64,000 nucleotides of DNA, taken from contig NC_014761.1 of assembly GCF_000183745.1 (NCBI RefSeq), forward strand, positions 1,488,001-1,552,000, given 5' to 3'. The notes beneath the pieces are model-generated. The model ran no database searches. It saw nothing but the letters and a program-made list of their open reading frames with translations, and had not been told where the DNA came from. Of this stretch, positions 19,693-29,168 are shown in pieces. How positions within the stretch are numbered: position 1 is the first letter of the stretch; every line of letters begins with the position of its first letter. This stretch comes from Oceanithermus profundus DSM 14977. GTDB lineage: Bacteria > Deinococcota > Deinococci > Deinococcales > Marinithermaceae. The position numbers were made by a program, and so were the translations under genes.

Positions 19693-19826
19693 ACCTCGTC
19701 GGTCTCGCGTAGTCACAAGGCAGGTCCAGACTCTCAGGAGAAGCAGGTGAGGGCCAAAGCCCTCCGCCCTCGTTTGCGGTGGCGAAAGGACGATCGGTTG
19801 TGCATGGATGGCGGTCGTTTGCATGC

Positions 19827-19832
19827 TATACT
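19827..19832 (+). promoter_or_regulatory. Extended -10 box for the lipoprotein-protease gene
   Basis: TGCTATACT gives a TG-extended -10 with a perfect TATACT. About 60 nt of leader follow before the ATG at 19896, which has a GGGGGAG ribosome-binding site 5 nt upstream. Confidence 0.55.
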
Positions 19833-19895
19833 CATTACACCTTCTGCTACCGTCCCTTCCTTGTCATAACGACAGTATTCGGATTGGGGGAGATT

Positions 19896-21699
19896 ATGAA
19901 GAGATTCATCGGGGTTCTCTCTCTGTTCTGCTTGCGCTCTTCGCCGGCTGCTCGACGGGCGGTGAGCCGTGCGGAGGCGGCGACCCGCGGGCGGTAGCGG
20001 AAACGGTGCCGGCGGTGGCGGCGCAGGCTTTGACGCTGCGGTTCGGGCTAGGAAGCGAGGTCGGGCTGCAGGAGGTGGGAAGCCAGGAGGCGGCCTCGCT
20101 GTTGGTGGAAGACGTGGACGGCTACCCGCTGGTCTACCTGACGGTGCTGGGGCCCGAGGCCGCCGGCGGCTTCTGGGAGGCGGCGCGGAGGGCGGTGGCC
20201 GTGGGCGAAGGGCACTACCTGGTGGCCACGGGGGCGAGCACCCTCTACTCCCCTACCCTGTTCGCGGACACCGGGACGGACACCCTGGAGCACCTGCTTT
20301 CGGTGGTGGATGCAATGGGCGGCCCGGAGGCCGTGGCGCGGGTGGTGGGCTTCAACGAGCCGGGGCGCTTCTTCCTGGTGGACCGGGAGGGAAGGTACCG
20401 GGACGGCTACAGCGGCGAGGTGGTAGGCGACGACGAGGTGGCGCAGCTGGCGCAGGCATTCCACGAAACCGTGGAGCGGCTGGCGGAAGAGGACGACTAC
20501 CGGGCCGAGATGGCGCACGTCTGGGCCTGTTTGCTGGGCGAGGCGAGCGAGGAAGAATGTCAAGCCGAAGACGCCTCGGCGGCGGCGCAGGAGGCGCGCC
20601 AGACGGAGGCGGAGCTGCTCGGCAAGCTGGGCTACGACCCGGTGAGCGTGCAACAGGTAGAGGCGCAACCCCAGGCCGAGGGGATGGAACTGGCGGCGAT
20701 GACGGGGCCGGACGGGGAGCTGGACTTCGTCAGGGCGCAGGGGGTGATCGCGGACAGTCAACTGCGAATCTTTTCGAGTGACGGGACGGTGAAACCGCAG
20801 TACAAAGCCGAACATTGTGTCAACTGGTTGTGTTTTGGGAAATATTGGATCGTCGAAGCCCAACACCGGCGGACGGGGAAGCCCGAGTATGATTTCATTG
20901 GACAGAATTGGCAATATAGGTGGGAGTATGACTTCAAGCCCCGCGAGTCCGACGCCGACCTCGACAACTTCACGCTTTACGCTCTACACGGACATGGAAA
21001 AGTTGGCGATCGCCCCATCGGCTGCGCGCCCGCGGCCTTCATCCGGCTGGCAACGTGGTTTCAGTTTGAACGACATGGATACACCGGCAGCTCGAACATT
21101 GACTGGTACGGTGACCATCTAGGCGTCGGCTACGGAAGCGGTGGTTACACAGGCACAGGCGCCAAGATGTACGAACGCAACAAGGCCTTGGGGCACCGTA
21201 TGTTGGCGCTCAAGCGGTACGTGGACGGCTCTGGAAGTTCGAGTGTGGTGTATTACCGACCACAGCTAGCCGAGTACATGCGACGCGCGCCTTCGCCGGT
21301 TCCGGGCTCACCCTCGTTGGCGACTTCGTACGCGGGGCAAACCGTTGGTTGTCCGAACGAGGAAGCGCGATGCGTATTCGCGGTGGAGGGTACATATTTC
21401 TGGTGAATCTGGTTCCGTACATTGGCTGGACCGCGTGGAACGCTGAGGTTTGGAAAATGTATTCGACGGCCTTGAACGCCATGGGCAGTCGAAACGAGCC
21501 CGCTATAGCCATCTACGCCACAGGGGGCGGCAGTTATCATTACAGCCCAGTACTAGAAGCGAGACTTTATAACTGGAGAGTCAAGGCTGACGTACTAGTA
21601 CGCGTTCCCGCCAACGAGAAGTTCGATGAGATTGGCGGAAAGTTCGTCAACATCTCGGCGTTCAAATTGACTGCCGGAGGGTTGTATGGGCTTTGGTAA
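19896..21699 (+). pseudogene. Secreted lipoprotein with C39-like cysteine protease domain, two frameshifts
   Basis: Three frames must be joined to give one protein. The start ATG 19896 (MKRFIGVLSL) is in a different frame from the lipobox LLALFAGC; deleting one CT unit from the (CT)4 at 19917-19924 gives a perfect lipoprotein signal. The long middle frame runs to a stop at 21406 and carries a candidate nucleophile Cys (codon 21023) in IGCAPAAFIRLATW. The candidate His (SYHYSPVLEARLY, codon 21538) lies in a third frame ending at 21699. That frame is open from 21115, and its sequence from about 21286 (GLTLVGDFVRGANRW) reads as continuous protein. The second break is therefore near 21250-21300, consistent with loss of one base. 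The 3' half is less GC-rich than its neighbours. It could instead be assembly error or phase variation. Confidence 0.6.
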
Positions 21700-22267
21700 A
21701 TACGGCCGCAACATCGCACTTCGTGCTGCTCTCCTGGGCCTGCTGGCGCTCGGGCTTACCGCCTGCCCGCAGACGAAGGCGCCGGGGAGCCTGGGCGTTG
21801 GCATCTACGCCACCAATACCGAGCGGTGCGACGACGGGATCAAGGTGGAGGTGGAATTCAATACCTTTGGCCTCTCGGACGGACCCGCCGCCAGCGTACC
21901 CGAGGACGAGAACGTGTATGGGGGCGGCGCCAACTGGCTGTGGGTGAAGCCGGGGAAGGTGGGGTGGATGCGCTGGATGGACGACCCCTACGACCGGGTG
22001 GTACCCGGGGGCGCGCTGCGCATCACCGCGTGGTGCATGCGGGAGGGAATGGCACCGGGTAAGAGCGAGCGTCGATTTGCGCTCGATAACTACGTCATGA
22101 GCAACCATGTACTTGGCGCAATCTTCTCCGTACGAGACATGAGCGCCGATCCCGATATCTCGATGTACGCTGGCTATACCGAGGTCGTGTCCCCCGCGCC
22201 CGGCATCTTTGACTGGGAGGAGTGGTGCGATCTGGGGGTGCCGGGGGATTGTTCGGATATCGAATAA
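21686..22267 (+). CDS. Lipoprotein of unknown function
   Basis: 193 residues. The signal peptide LLGLLALGLTAC ends in a clear lipobox. The mature part has paired Cys residues and many aromatic residues (WLWVKPGKVGWMRWMDD), suggesting a small disulfide-bonded extracellular domain. The ATG has a GGAGGG site and overlaps the end of the protease frame by 14 nt, so the two were one operon. It may act with the broken protease upstream, for example as an inhibitor or partner; this is a guess. Confidence 0.7.
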   Translation: MGFGKYGRNIALRAALLGLLALGLTACPQTKAPGSLGVGIYATNTERCDDGIKVEVEFNTFGLSDGPAASVPEDENVYGGGANWLWVKPGKVGWMRWMDDPYDRVVPGGALRITAWCMREGMAPGKSERRFALDNYVMSNHVLGAIFSVRDMSADPDISMYAGYTEVVSPAPGIFDWEEWCDLGVPGDCSDIE

Positions 22268-22292
22268 CCCTCTCGGGTTCTCGACAGAGCTT

Positions 22293-22317
22293 GGGGGCGG
22301 GCCTTCGGTCCGCCCCC
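22293..22317. terminator. Bidirectional terminator
   Basis: An 11-bp stem (GGGGGCGGGCC / GGTCCGCCCCC, one G-T pair) with a TTC loop lies between convergent genes. Confidence 0.7.
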
Positions 22318-22337
22318 TGCTTCGCAAGAAGATCGTT

Positions 22338-23501
22338 TCAGGCCCGGGCCGCCAGCGCCGCTTCCAGCACAGCCGCGAGCCGGCGCACGCCCTCCTCCAT
22401 CTGCGCCTCGGGCACGCTCACGAAGGTGAGGCGCAGCGCGTTTTCCAAACCGCCGTTTGCCGCGAAGACGGGGCCGGGTACGTAGGCCACGCCCGCCTCG
22501 ACCGCGCGCTCGAAGAGCGCCAGGGTGTCCACCCCTTCGGGCAGCGTAAGCCAGACGAACATGCCCCCATGCGGCGGGACCCAGCGAACGCCCGCGGGCA
22601 TGTGGGCCTCGAGCAGCTTCAGCATGCGTTCGGCGCGCTGGCGGTAGAGCTCGCGGGTGCGCGCCTCCTGCCGCTCGATCACGCCCGCTTCGGCGAGCTC
22701 GGCCAGGATGGCCTGGCCGTAGGCCTGGCTGTGCAGGTCGGCCGCCTGCTTGGCCTGGGCAAGGGCATGGATCACCTCTTCCGGGCCGATGACGTAGCCC
22801 ATGCGCAAGCCGGGGGCGACGATCTTGGAAAACGTGCCCAGGTAGAGCACGCCTTCAGGCCAGCGGCTCTGCAGGCTCGCCGGCGGCGCGGCGTCGAAGT
22901 AGAGGTGGCCGTAGGGATCGTCCTCCACCACGAGCACGCTGCGCTCCCTGGCCCAGGCCACCACCGCCCCGCGGCGCGCCTCGGGCAGGAGGCTGCCCGT
23001 GGGGTTCTGGAAGTTGGGCAGGACGTAGGCGAGCTTCACCTGATCCTCGGGAAGCGCCTCCGGCACCAGCCCTTCGGCGTCGGTGGGCACCTCGCGGTAA
23101 CGGGCGTCGTAGACGTTCCAGGCCTGCAAAGCGCCCATGTAGGTGGGGCGCTCCACCAGCACCGCGTCGCCCTCGTCGAGGAAGACGCGGCCGATCAGGT
23201 CGAGCCCCTGCTGCGAGCCCGAGGTGACGAGCACCTGCTCGGGCGCGACCCCGCGCCGGCGGGCGATGTACGCGCGCAGCGGCGCGAGCCCCTCGGTGGG
23301 GCTGTACTGGAGCGCGCCGCTCCCCCAGCGCGCCAGCGCCCTTTGCGCGCCCTCGGCGATCTCGGAGATCGGAAAGGTCTCGGCTGCGGGAATCCCCCCC
23401 GCGAGCGAGATCACGCCCTCACGCTGCCCCAGCTTGAGCAGCTGTCGGATGATCGGGTTTTCCATGCGGGCCGTACGGCCGGCGTAACGAAACACGGACA
23501 C
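22338..23501 (-). CDS. PLP-dependent aminotransferase, LysN/MocR-like class I
   Basis: 387 residues. Fold-type I aminotransferase: GSQQGLDLIGRVFLDEGD, PNFQNPTG, VVEDDPYGHLYF and the PLP lysine in GTFSKIVAPGLRMG. The ALQYSPTEGLAPLR segment and overall pattern resemble the 2-aminoadipate aminotransferase LysN of Thermus and its relatives, which act on several amino acids. The true substrate is unknown. The start is GTG 23501 with a GGGGGAGG site; it follows the exonuclease gene by 21 nt, probably in one transcript. Confidence 0.85.
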   Translation of the reverse strand: MSVFRYAGRTARMENPIIRQLLKLGQREGVISLAGGIPAAETFPISEIAEGAQRALARWGSGALQYSPTEGLAPLRAYIARRRGVAPEQVLVTSGSQQGLDLIGRVFLDEGDAVLVERPTYMGALQAWNVYDARYREVPTDAEGLVPEALPEDQVKLAYVLPNFQNPTGSLLPEARRGAVVAWARERSVLVVEDDPYGHLYFDAAPPASLQSRWPEGVLYLGTFSKIVAPGLRMGYVIGPEEVIHALAQAKQAADLHSQAYGQAILAELAEAGVIERQEARTRELYRQRAERMLKLLEAHMPAGVRWVPPHGGMFVWLTLPEGVDTLALFERAVEAGVAYVPGPVFAANGGLENALRLTFVSVPEAQMEEGVRRLAAVLEAALAARA

Positions 23502-23522
23502 GGTTCCCCCTCCCCCTTCAGC

Positions 23523-24281
23523 TTAAACGTCGAGCACGGCCACGACCGGGACGTGGTCCGAGGCGTAGGCGTCGTAGTAGATGTAGGCGTCCATTAGATG
23601 AGGCAGCAGGTCTTCGGAGATGAGGATGTAGTCGATGCGCCAGCCGATGTTCTTGGCCCGGGCGTTGAAGCGGTAGGTCCACCAGGTGTAGGCCCCCGTC
23701 GCGTCGGGGTGCAGGTGGCGGAAGGTGTCGATCCAGCCCTTCTTCAAAAAGGCGTCGATCCAGGCCCGTTCCTCGGGGGTGAAGCCGGCGCTCTTCTGGT
23801 TCTGCTTGGGCCGGGCGATGTCGATCTCGCGGTGGGCGACGTTGAGGTCGCCCATGAGGACCACGCCCTTCCGGGCGCGCAGGCCTTCGAGGTAGTTCTC
23901 GATCGCTTGGTCGAAGGCGAGTTTGTACCCCAGCCGCGGCAGGCCGCGCCCGGCATTGGGGAAATAGGCGTTGACCACGTAGTAGCGCTCGTATTCGAGC
24001 GTGATGACCCGTCCTTCCTCGTCGAACTCGTCGTGGCCGATCCCGTAGGTCACGTCAAGGGGCGGGACGCGGACCAGCACCGCCACCCCCGCGTAGCCCT
24101 TGCGGTCGCCCGGGTTCCAGTACCAGCGGTAGCCCCCTAAGCCTTCGGGAAGCTCGGGGGGTTCTTCGGCGCGCACCTCCTGCAGACCCAGCACGTCGGC
24201 GTCGAGTCCGCGAACCACGTCCCAGAAGCCCTTTTTCAGCGCCGCGCGCAGGCCGTTGACGTTCCAGCTGGCCAGCTTCAT
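23523..24281 (-). CDS. xth: Exodeoxyribonuclease III (AP endonuclease)
   Basis: 252 residues. Exonuclease III family: SWNVNGLRAALKKGF at the N-terminus, catalytic Glu in LGLQEVRAEE, MGDLNVAH, and SDHVPVVA at the end. It cuts abasic sites and trims 3' ends in base excision repair. A -10 box (TAGAAT, plus 24288-24293) lies 6 nt before the ATG, so the message is probably leaderless. Confidence 0.94.
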   Translation of the reverse strand: MKLASWNVNGLRAALKKGFWDVVRGLDADVLGLQEVRAEEPPELPEGLGGYRWYWNPGDRKGYAGVAVLVRVPPLDVTYGIGHDEFDEEGRVITLEYERYYVVNAYFPNAGRGLPRLGYKLAFDQAIENYLEGLRARKGVVLMGDLNVAHREIDIARPKQNQKSAGFTPEERAWIDAFLKKGWIDTFRHLHPDATGAYTWWTYRFNARAKNIGWRIDYILISEDLLPHLMDAYIYYDAYASDHVPVVAVLDV

Positions 24282-24287
24282 ACCCCG

Positions 24288-24293
24288 ATTCTA
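24288..24293 (-). promoter_or_regulatory. -10 box of xth, leaderless
   Basis: TAGAAT on the minus strand, 6 nt from ATG 24281. Confidence 0.55.
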
Positions 24294-24323
24294 CGCTCCG
24301 CGGCGCGGCCGTTCCGATAAAGA

Positions 24324-24346
24324 CATACGTACCTGTACCGTGTATG
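24324..24346. promoter_or_regulatory. Inverted repeat upstream of the SQR-like gene
   Basis: Arms CATAC / GTATG flank a GTAC-rich centre in the divergent xth/SQR gap. It may be an operator; no regulator gene is adjacent. Confidence 0.3.
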
Positions 24347-24401
24347 AGTAGCCACTTACGATAGGGGTGTTTAAACGGCGCACTGCGCCCGGGAGGAAGC
24401 T

Positions 24402-25562
24402 ATGGCAAAGAAAGTGGTCGTGGTAGGCGGTGGCAGCGGCGGTCTGGTCGCTGCCCGCATGGTGCAAACGGAAGCCACGCGGCTGGGGCGCGACATCGAC
24501 GTCACCCTGATCTCCGCCAGCGAGAAGCATTACATGCCCCCGCTCTGGTCCGAGGTGGCCCTGGGCACGGCCAGCCCCGAGGAGACCTGGGCCCCCATCA
24601 AGAACGCCGAAAGGGCTTACGGCTTCAAGGTGGTGGTGGATCCGGTCAAGACCTTCGACCTCGCGGGCAAGAAGGTGGTCACCGAGGGCGGCCAGAACTT
24701 CGACTACGACTTCCTGGTCATCGCCCTGGGCACGGCCTACGGCTGGAGCGACTACAAGGGCCTCGACAAGTACGGCTTTCACAACTACACCGAGGAAGGC
24801 GCGCTCGAGCTCAAGGAACAGCTGGCCACCTTCAAGGGCAAGAAGATCGTCTTCCTGGTGCCCGAGCTGCCGTTCCGCTGCGGCATCTACCCCCCCGAGA
24901 TGGCGCTCAACCTGCGGGCGTACTTCGAGGCCCGGGGCCAGCATCCGGAGATCACCATCCTCTACCCCGCCGACGCCATCCGCATGGCGCTGGGCGAAGG
25001 GCTCGACCGTTTCTTCAAGCGCCGCTTCAAGCGCACCGGCATCCGCTACGTCACCGGTTTCGAGCAGCTCGTGGAGGTGACGGAGAACAAGGTCGTGACC
25101 AAGCACGGGGAATACGAATACGACCTGCTCATCAAGTCGCCGCCCTCGCGGCTGCCCAAGGTGCTGGCCGACAACGGCATGGCGCACCCCGGCGACCCGC
25201 GCTGGTCGGTGGTCACGGGCCCGCTCTTCAAGCACCCCGAGCACCCCGAGGTCTACCTCGTGGGCGAACACGCGATGCCCCCGGTCGGCCTGCTCACCGC
25301 CGGCGTGCCCATCCACAACGCCGCGGTGATCGCCGGCGCCAGCATCCTCAACGAGGCCCTGGGCGGTTACATGATCCCCTCTTACGGCGACACCCTCTGC
25401 ATGGGGCACAGCTTCGAGTCGGGCTTCGCGGGCAACTGCGAGTACTGGTGGATCCCCGAGGAGGGCAAGTGGGGCCACGCCTGCTACACCGTGGCCACCG
25501 GTCCGATGGTCCGGTTGATGAAGGACTCGTTCTACCGGGGCTGGCTCGACGCCCTGAGGTAA
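24402..25562 (+). CDS. Sulfide:quinone oxidoreductase-like FAD oxidoreductase
   Basis: 386 residues. The N-terminal dinucleotide site VVVVGGGSGGLVAARM and a late FAD motif (VYLVGEHAMPP) are typical of the SQR/NDH-2 flavoprotein superfamily. Cysteines that could shuttle sulfur are at PFRCGIYPPE and near the C-terminus (GNCEYWWIPEEGKWGHACYT). These enzymes sit on the membrane and pass electrons from sulfide or NADH to quinone. A GGGAGGAAG site precedes the ATG. The DUF1641 gene follows by 10 nt, the usual partner of SQR-like genes. Confidence 0.8.
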   Translation: MAKKVVVVGGGSGGLVAARMVQTEATRLGRDIDVTLISASEKHYMPPLWSEVALGTASPEETWAPIKNAERAYGFKVVVDPVKTFDLAGKKVVTEGGQNFDYDFLVIALGTAYGWSDYKGLDKYGFHNYTEEGALELKEQLATFKGKKIVFLVPELPFRCGIYPPEMALNLRAYFEARGQHPEITILYPADAIRMALGEGLDRFFKRRFKRTGIRYVTGFEQLVEVTENKVVTKHGEYEYDLLIKSPPSRLPKVLADNGMAHPGDPRWSVVTGPLFKHPEHPEVYLVGEHAMPPVGLLTAGVPIHNAAVIAGASILNEALGGYMIPSYGDTLCMGHSFESGFAGNCEYWWIPEEGKWGHACYTVATGPMVRLMKDSFYRGWLDALR

Positions 25563-25572
25563 GGAGGAAGCC

Positions 25573-26001
25573 ATGGCCGAGATTACGATCACCGAAGAAG
25601 ACGCCAAGACCGTAGAAGAACTCATCCGCTTGGCGCGGCAGTTGAAGGTGGGGGGGTACCTGGGCATCTTCACCGAGATGACCACCAACGGCGACCTGCT
25701 GCTCGAGCACATCGCCGGCGAGCGCGAGGTCATCCGCGGGGCCGCCCTGGCCGAGGCGGTGATGGACCCCATCAAAAACATGCCGCCCACGCACGTGCCC
25801 AAGATCCGCCACAACCTGGTGCACCTGATGGGCCCCCTCGTCGAGGCCCTGGCCCAGACCAACCCCAAGGAAACGCCTAAAGTAGGCATGTTCGGAGCGC
25901 TCAGGTACCTGAGCGACCCCGGCGTGCAGAAGGGGCTGGGCTTCCTCCTGGAGCTCGCCAAGAACCTGGGCAAGGCGATGGACGAATACGAACCCAAGTA
26001 G
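25573..26001 (+). CDS. DUF1641 protein, SQR-associated
   Basis: 142 residues. The pattern (LKVGGYLGIFTEMTTNG near the start, then GMFGALRYLSDPGVQKGLGFLLELAKNLG) matches DUF1641, a family found next to SQR and formate dehydrogenase genes and of unknown mechanism. It is mainly helical with no cofactor motif. An AAGGAGG site is present. A strong palindromic terminator follows. Confidence 0.82.
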   Translation: MAEITITEEDAKTVEELIRLARQLKVGGYLGIFTEMTTNGDLLLEHIAGEREVIRGAALAEAVMDPIKNMPPTHVPKIRHNLVHLMGPLVEALAQTNPKETPKVGMFGALRYLSDPGVQKGLGFLLELAKNLGKAMDEYEPK

Positions 26002-26018
26002 GGAACCGGAAACCCTGC

Positions 26019-26040
26019 ACCGGGGGCCGCGGCCCCCGGT
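26019..26040. terminator. Terminator of the SQR-like operon
   Basis: A perfect 22-bp palindrome (ACCGGGGGCC-GC-GGCCCCCGGT) followed by AACTTTGTGT. It occupies the position where a -35 box of the next gene would lie. Confidence 0.75.
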
Positions 26041-26049
26041 AACTTTGTG

Positions 26050-26055
26050 TAAACT
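26050..26055 (+). promoter_or_regulatory. -10 box of the 26061 lipoprotein, leaderless
   Basis: TAAACT, then GGGGC, then ATG 26061. The same 5-nt spacer precedes the start of the divergent gene at 28965. Confidence 0.55.
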
Positions 26056-26060
26056 GGGGC

Positions 26061-27031
<971 letters not shown>

Positions 27032-27035
<4 letters not shown>

Positions 27036-28165
27036 CGCGCCACCTCGAAGGCGAAGACGCCGCCCCGCGCCCCGCCCGCGTAGACCCGCCACCCCCGCGG
27101 GGTGGGGGCGTAGGCCAGGTTGGACGCGATCCGCTCCGGCAGCGGCAGCCGGCGGCGCACCCTGCAGGTTTCGGCCCCGCAGTCGACGACGACCAGCTCG
27201 GGCGCGCCGAAGCCCGCGAGCACCAGTACGTCGCCCGCCGCGCCGCGGCCCAGGCGCACGGCCAGGTCGAGGTTGCGCGAACCCAGCGCGTGGGCGGTGA
27301 CGCCCAGGGCGTGGGTGCGCAGGCCCAGGCCGGGCAGGACGTAGACGGCCAGGGGGCCGCCGATGTGGGGCGTGTGCACCGCATAGACGCGGTCGGGGGC
27401 GGCCGCGAAGGCGTTGAGCCAGCGAAAGGCGCGCCCCATGGGCCGCCCCTCGGCGGCGGGCTCGAGGCCGGCTTCGCTCCAGGCCAGCAGCACCAGCCCG
27501 GCGCCGGCGTCGGGGTGCGAGCGCGTCACCAGCACGCGACCGGGGCCGGCGGGGAGCGCCCGCAGCTGCTCCAGCACGGCCGGCGGTCCGGGACGGTAGG
27601 CGGCTACGGGTTCGAGGGTCTCGGGATCGAAGAGGGTCAGGGCCTCGGCTTCGACGCCGTCGCCCAGCACACCGTGCCGGTAGCGGGCGGTGGGGCCGGT
27701 CAGGAGGGCGAGCGCCGCGCCTTGCGGACCCTCGACCCAGACCGGCTGGGCGTCGGGCAGCGCGCCCGCGGGGCGCCGGAGCTCGAGCCGCAGCTCGCCG
27801 TCCAGCCGCAGGAGCTCCGCGCCTCCGGGCCCCAGTGCGAAGACCCTGCCATCGCGGCAGGCGGGGCGGGCGTCCGGGGCCACGGCGACGTTCGAAAGCC
27901 AGGGCGCGCCCGGACGACCGAGGCGGCCCTCGGCGCTCACGGCCAGCACGTCCGGGCCGCAGGCGGTGAGGAAGCCGGGCCGCCAGCGGCCGGCGAGCGG
28001 TACGGCCCCGCCCGCCTCCAGCCGCCAGACCGTGCCCGCGGAGGTGAGCGCGTAGACCCCGCCCCGGGCGACCTCGATCCAGACCGCCGCAGCGGGCAGC
28101 CGCGCCTGCGGCGCCGCGGCCAGCGCCAGCGCGGCCAGCATGGCCCCCGCAAGCGCCCGCCTCAC
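27032..28165 (-). CDS. Secreted beta-propeller-like protein
   Basis: 377 residues from GTG 28165, which overlaps the upstream stop (GTGA). The N-terminus RRALAGAMLAALALAAAPQA is a signal peptide. Repeated blocks such as GVYALTSAGTVWRLEAGG, DGRVFALGPGGAELLRLDG and RVYAVHTPHIGG suggest a propeller of about six weak blades. Two Cys in VVVDCGAETCRV may form a disulfide. No enzyme motif is visible. It is coupled to the discoidin-like gene, so both probably act in the envelope. Confidence 0.65.
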
Positions 28166-28965
28166 GGCTTCGCGAACACCCCCACCTCGACCGCGCCGGT
28201 GTTGCCCCCGCTCGAGCTTCGCACCCGGAAGGTGAAGCGGCGGCCGCGCGCGTTCTCGACCGGGAAGAGGTCCATCCGCTCGGCCCCATCGAGCTCGAAG
28301 GGGCCGTAGACCCGGCCCGCTTCGTCCTCGACGACGAAGCTCCGCACCTGGGCGCTCGAGCCCATGGTGCGCGTCCAGAACCCGAAGGCGGCCACCTCGA
28401 CCTCGCGGGGCAGCTCGACGGTGAGGAAGGCGGCGTCGCCGTCGCCGTCCGACGACCACTCCGTCGCCGGGTCGCCGTCGAGGGCGGCGTTCGCGCCCCA
28501 GCGGGCGTCGTTCGCCGCGCCCCCGTAGTTGCTGGAAACGGCGGCCACCCGGGCCCCCAGCCCCAGCCGCGCCAGGTTGAGCGGGGCGGCGGCGGAGGCC
28601 CGGGGCGCGGTGAAGCGGTAGGTGCGGCTCGCGAAAAGGCGGCCCGAGGGGTCGCTGCCCTGCAAGCGGTAAGCGTAGCTGCGGCCGGGCTCGAGCCGGC
28701 CGAAGGCGATGCGGTGTTCCCGGTGGGCGGCGGCCCCCATGGCCGCGTCGAGGGCCATGCGGCCGAAGCCTTCGTCCTCGCCGTAGACGACGACGCAGGC
28801 CAGGTCGATCGTCGTCGCGAGCTCCAGCCAGGCCTGCCCTTCGGGACCGAACCGCACCTCGGGCGGCGCGGCCAGAAAGGGCTCGACGGGTTCGACGACC
28901 GGCGGCACGGCGTACGCCGCGCCCAGAAATCCGGCGATCAGGGTCACCACGGATACGAAGCGCAT
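28162..28965 (-). CDS. Secreted discoidin (F5/8 type C)-like protein
   Basis: 267 residues from ATG 28965 (MRFVSVVTLIAGFLGAAYA, a signal peptide). Residues about 25-115 look like a fibronectin III or purple-phosphatase N-domain; the rest fits an F5/8 C carbohydrate-binding domain (AALDGDPATEWSSDGDGD, FLTVELPREVEVAAFGFWT). A TGTACT box lies 5 nt before the ATG, and an in-frame GTG at 28977 overlaps that box. It probably binds surface glycans. Confidence 0.7.
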   Translation of the reverse strand: MRFVSVVTLIAGFLGAAYAVPPVVEPVEPFLAAPPEVRFGPEGQAWLELATTIDLACVVVYGEDEGFGRMALDAAMGAAAHREHRIAFGRLEPGRSYAYRLQGSDPSGRLFASRTYRFTAPRASAAAPLNLARLGLGARVAAVSSNYGGAANDARWGANAALDGDPATEWSSDGDGDAAFLTVELPREVEVAAFGFWTRTMGSSAQVRSFVVEDEAGRVYGPFELDGAERMDLFPVENARGRRFTFRVRSSSGGNTGAVEVGVFAKP

Positions 28966-29016
28966 GCCCCAGTACACCCCTTGCGCGCGCCCCGGAAGGT
29001 CGCCTGCACGACAAAA

Positions 29017-29036
29017 GCCCCAGCCGCAGCTGGGGC
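29017..29036 (-). terminator. Intrinsic terminator of tRNA-Trp
   Basis: Stem GCCCCAGC / GCTGGGGC with a 4-nt loop; on the minus strand a TTTT run follows. It begins just past the CCA end of the tRNA. Confidence 0.8.
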
Positions 29037-29039
29037 GTT

Positions 29040-29115
29040 TGGCGGGCCGCGGAGGACTCGAACCCCCAACCCCCGGTTTTGGAGACCGGTGCTCTGCCAG
29101 TTGAGCTAGCGGCCC
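29040..29115 (-). tRNA. tRNA-Trp (CCA anticodon), CCA end encoded
   Basis: 76 nt on the minus strand. Acceptor GGGCCGC pairs with GCGGCCC; D-arm GCTC/GAGC; anticodon stem CCGGT/ACCGG with loop CTCCAAA (anticodon CCA); T-loop TTCGAGT. Discriminator G and an encoded 3' CCA are present. A terminator follows. Confidence 0.93.
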
Positions 29116-29168
29116 CTACGCAACGGCGATTCTAGCACGCGCCCCCGAATGGGGCAAGCAAACGGCGG

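Larger units (their letters stand above)
19168..19895. other. Gene-free gap rich in dispersed palindromes
   Basis: About 730 bp without a convincing gene. It holds two diverged copies of one repeat (listed separately), a palindrome around GATCCCGGATCAAGTCCGGGA near 19442-19462, and the lipoprotein-protease promoter at its right end. Open frames here are short, lack ribosome-binding sites and run through the repeats. Confidence 0.7.

Noticed and set aside
19164-19712. A 182-codon frame downstream of the DUF123 gene
   Set aside because: It runs through both palindromic repeats, has no ribosome-binding site and no recognisable protein pattern.
21349-21699. Independent small gene after the protease frame
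   Set aside because: Possible (ATG 21370 has GAGGAAG), but its content looks like the missing catalytic half of the protease, so a frameshift is the simpler reading.
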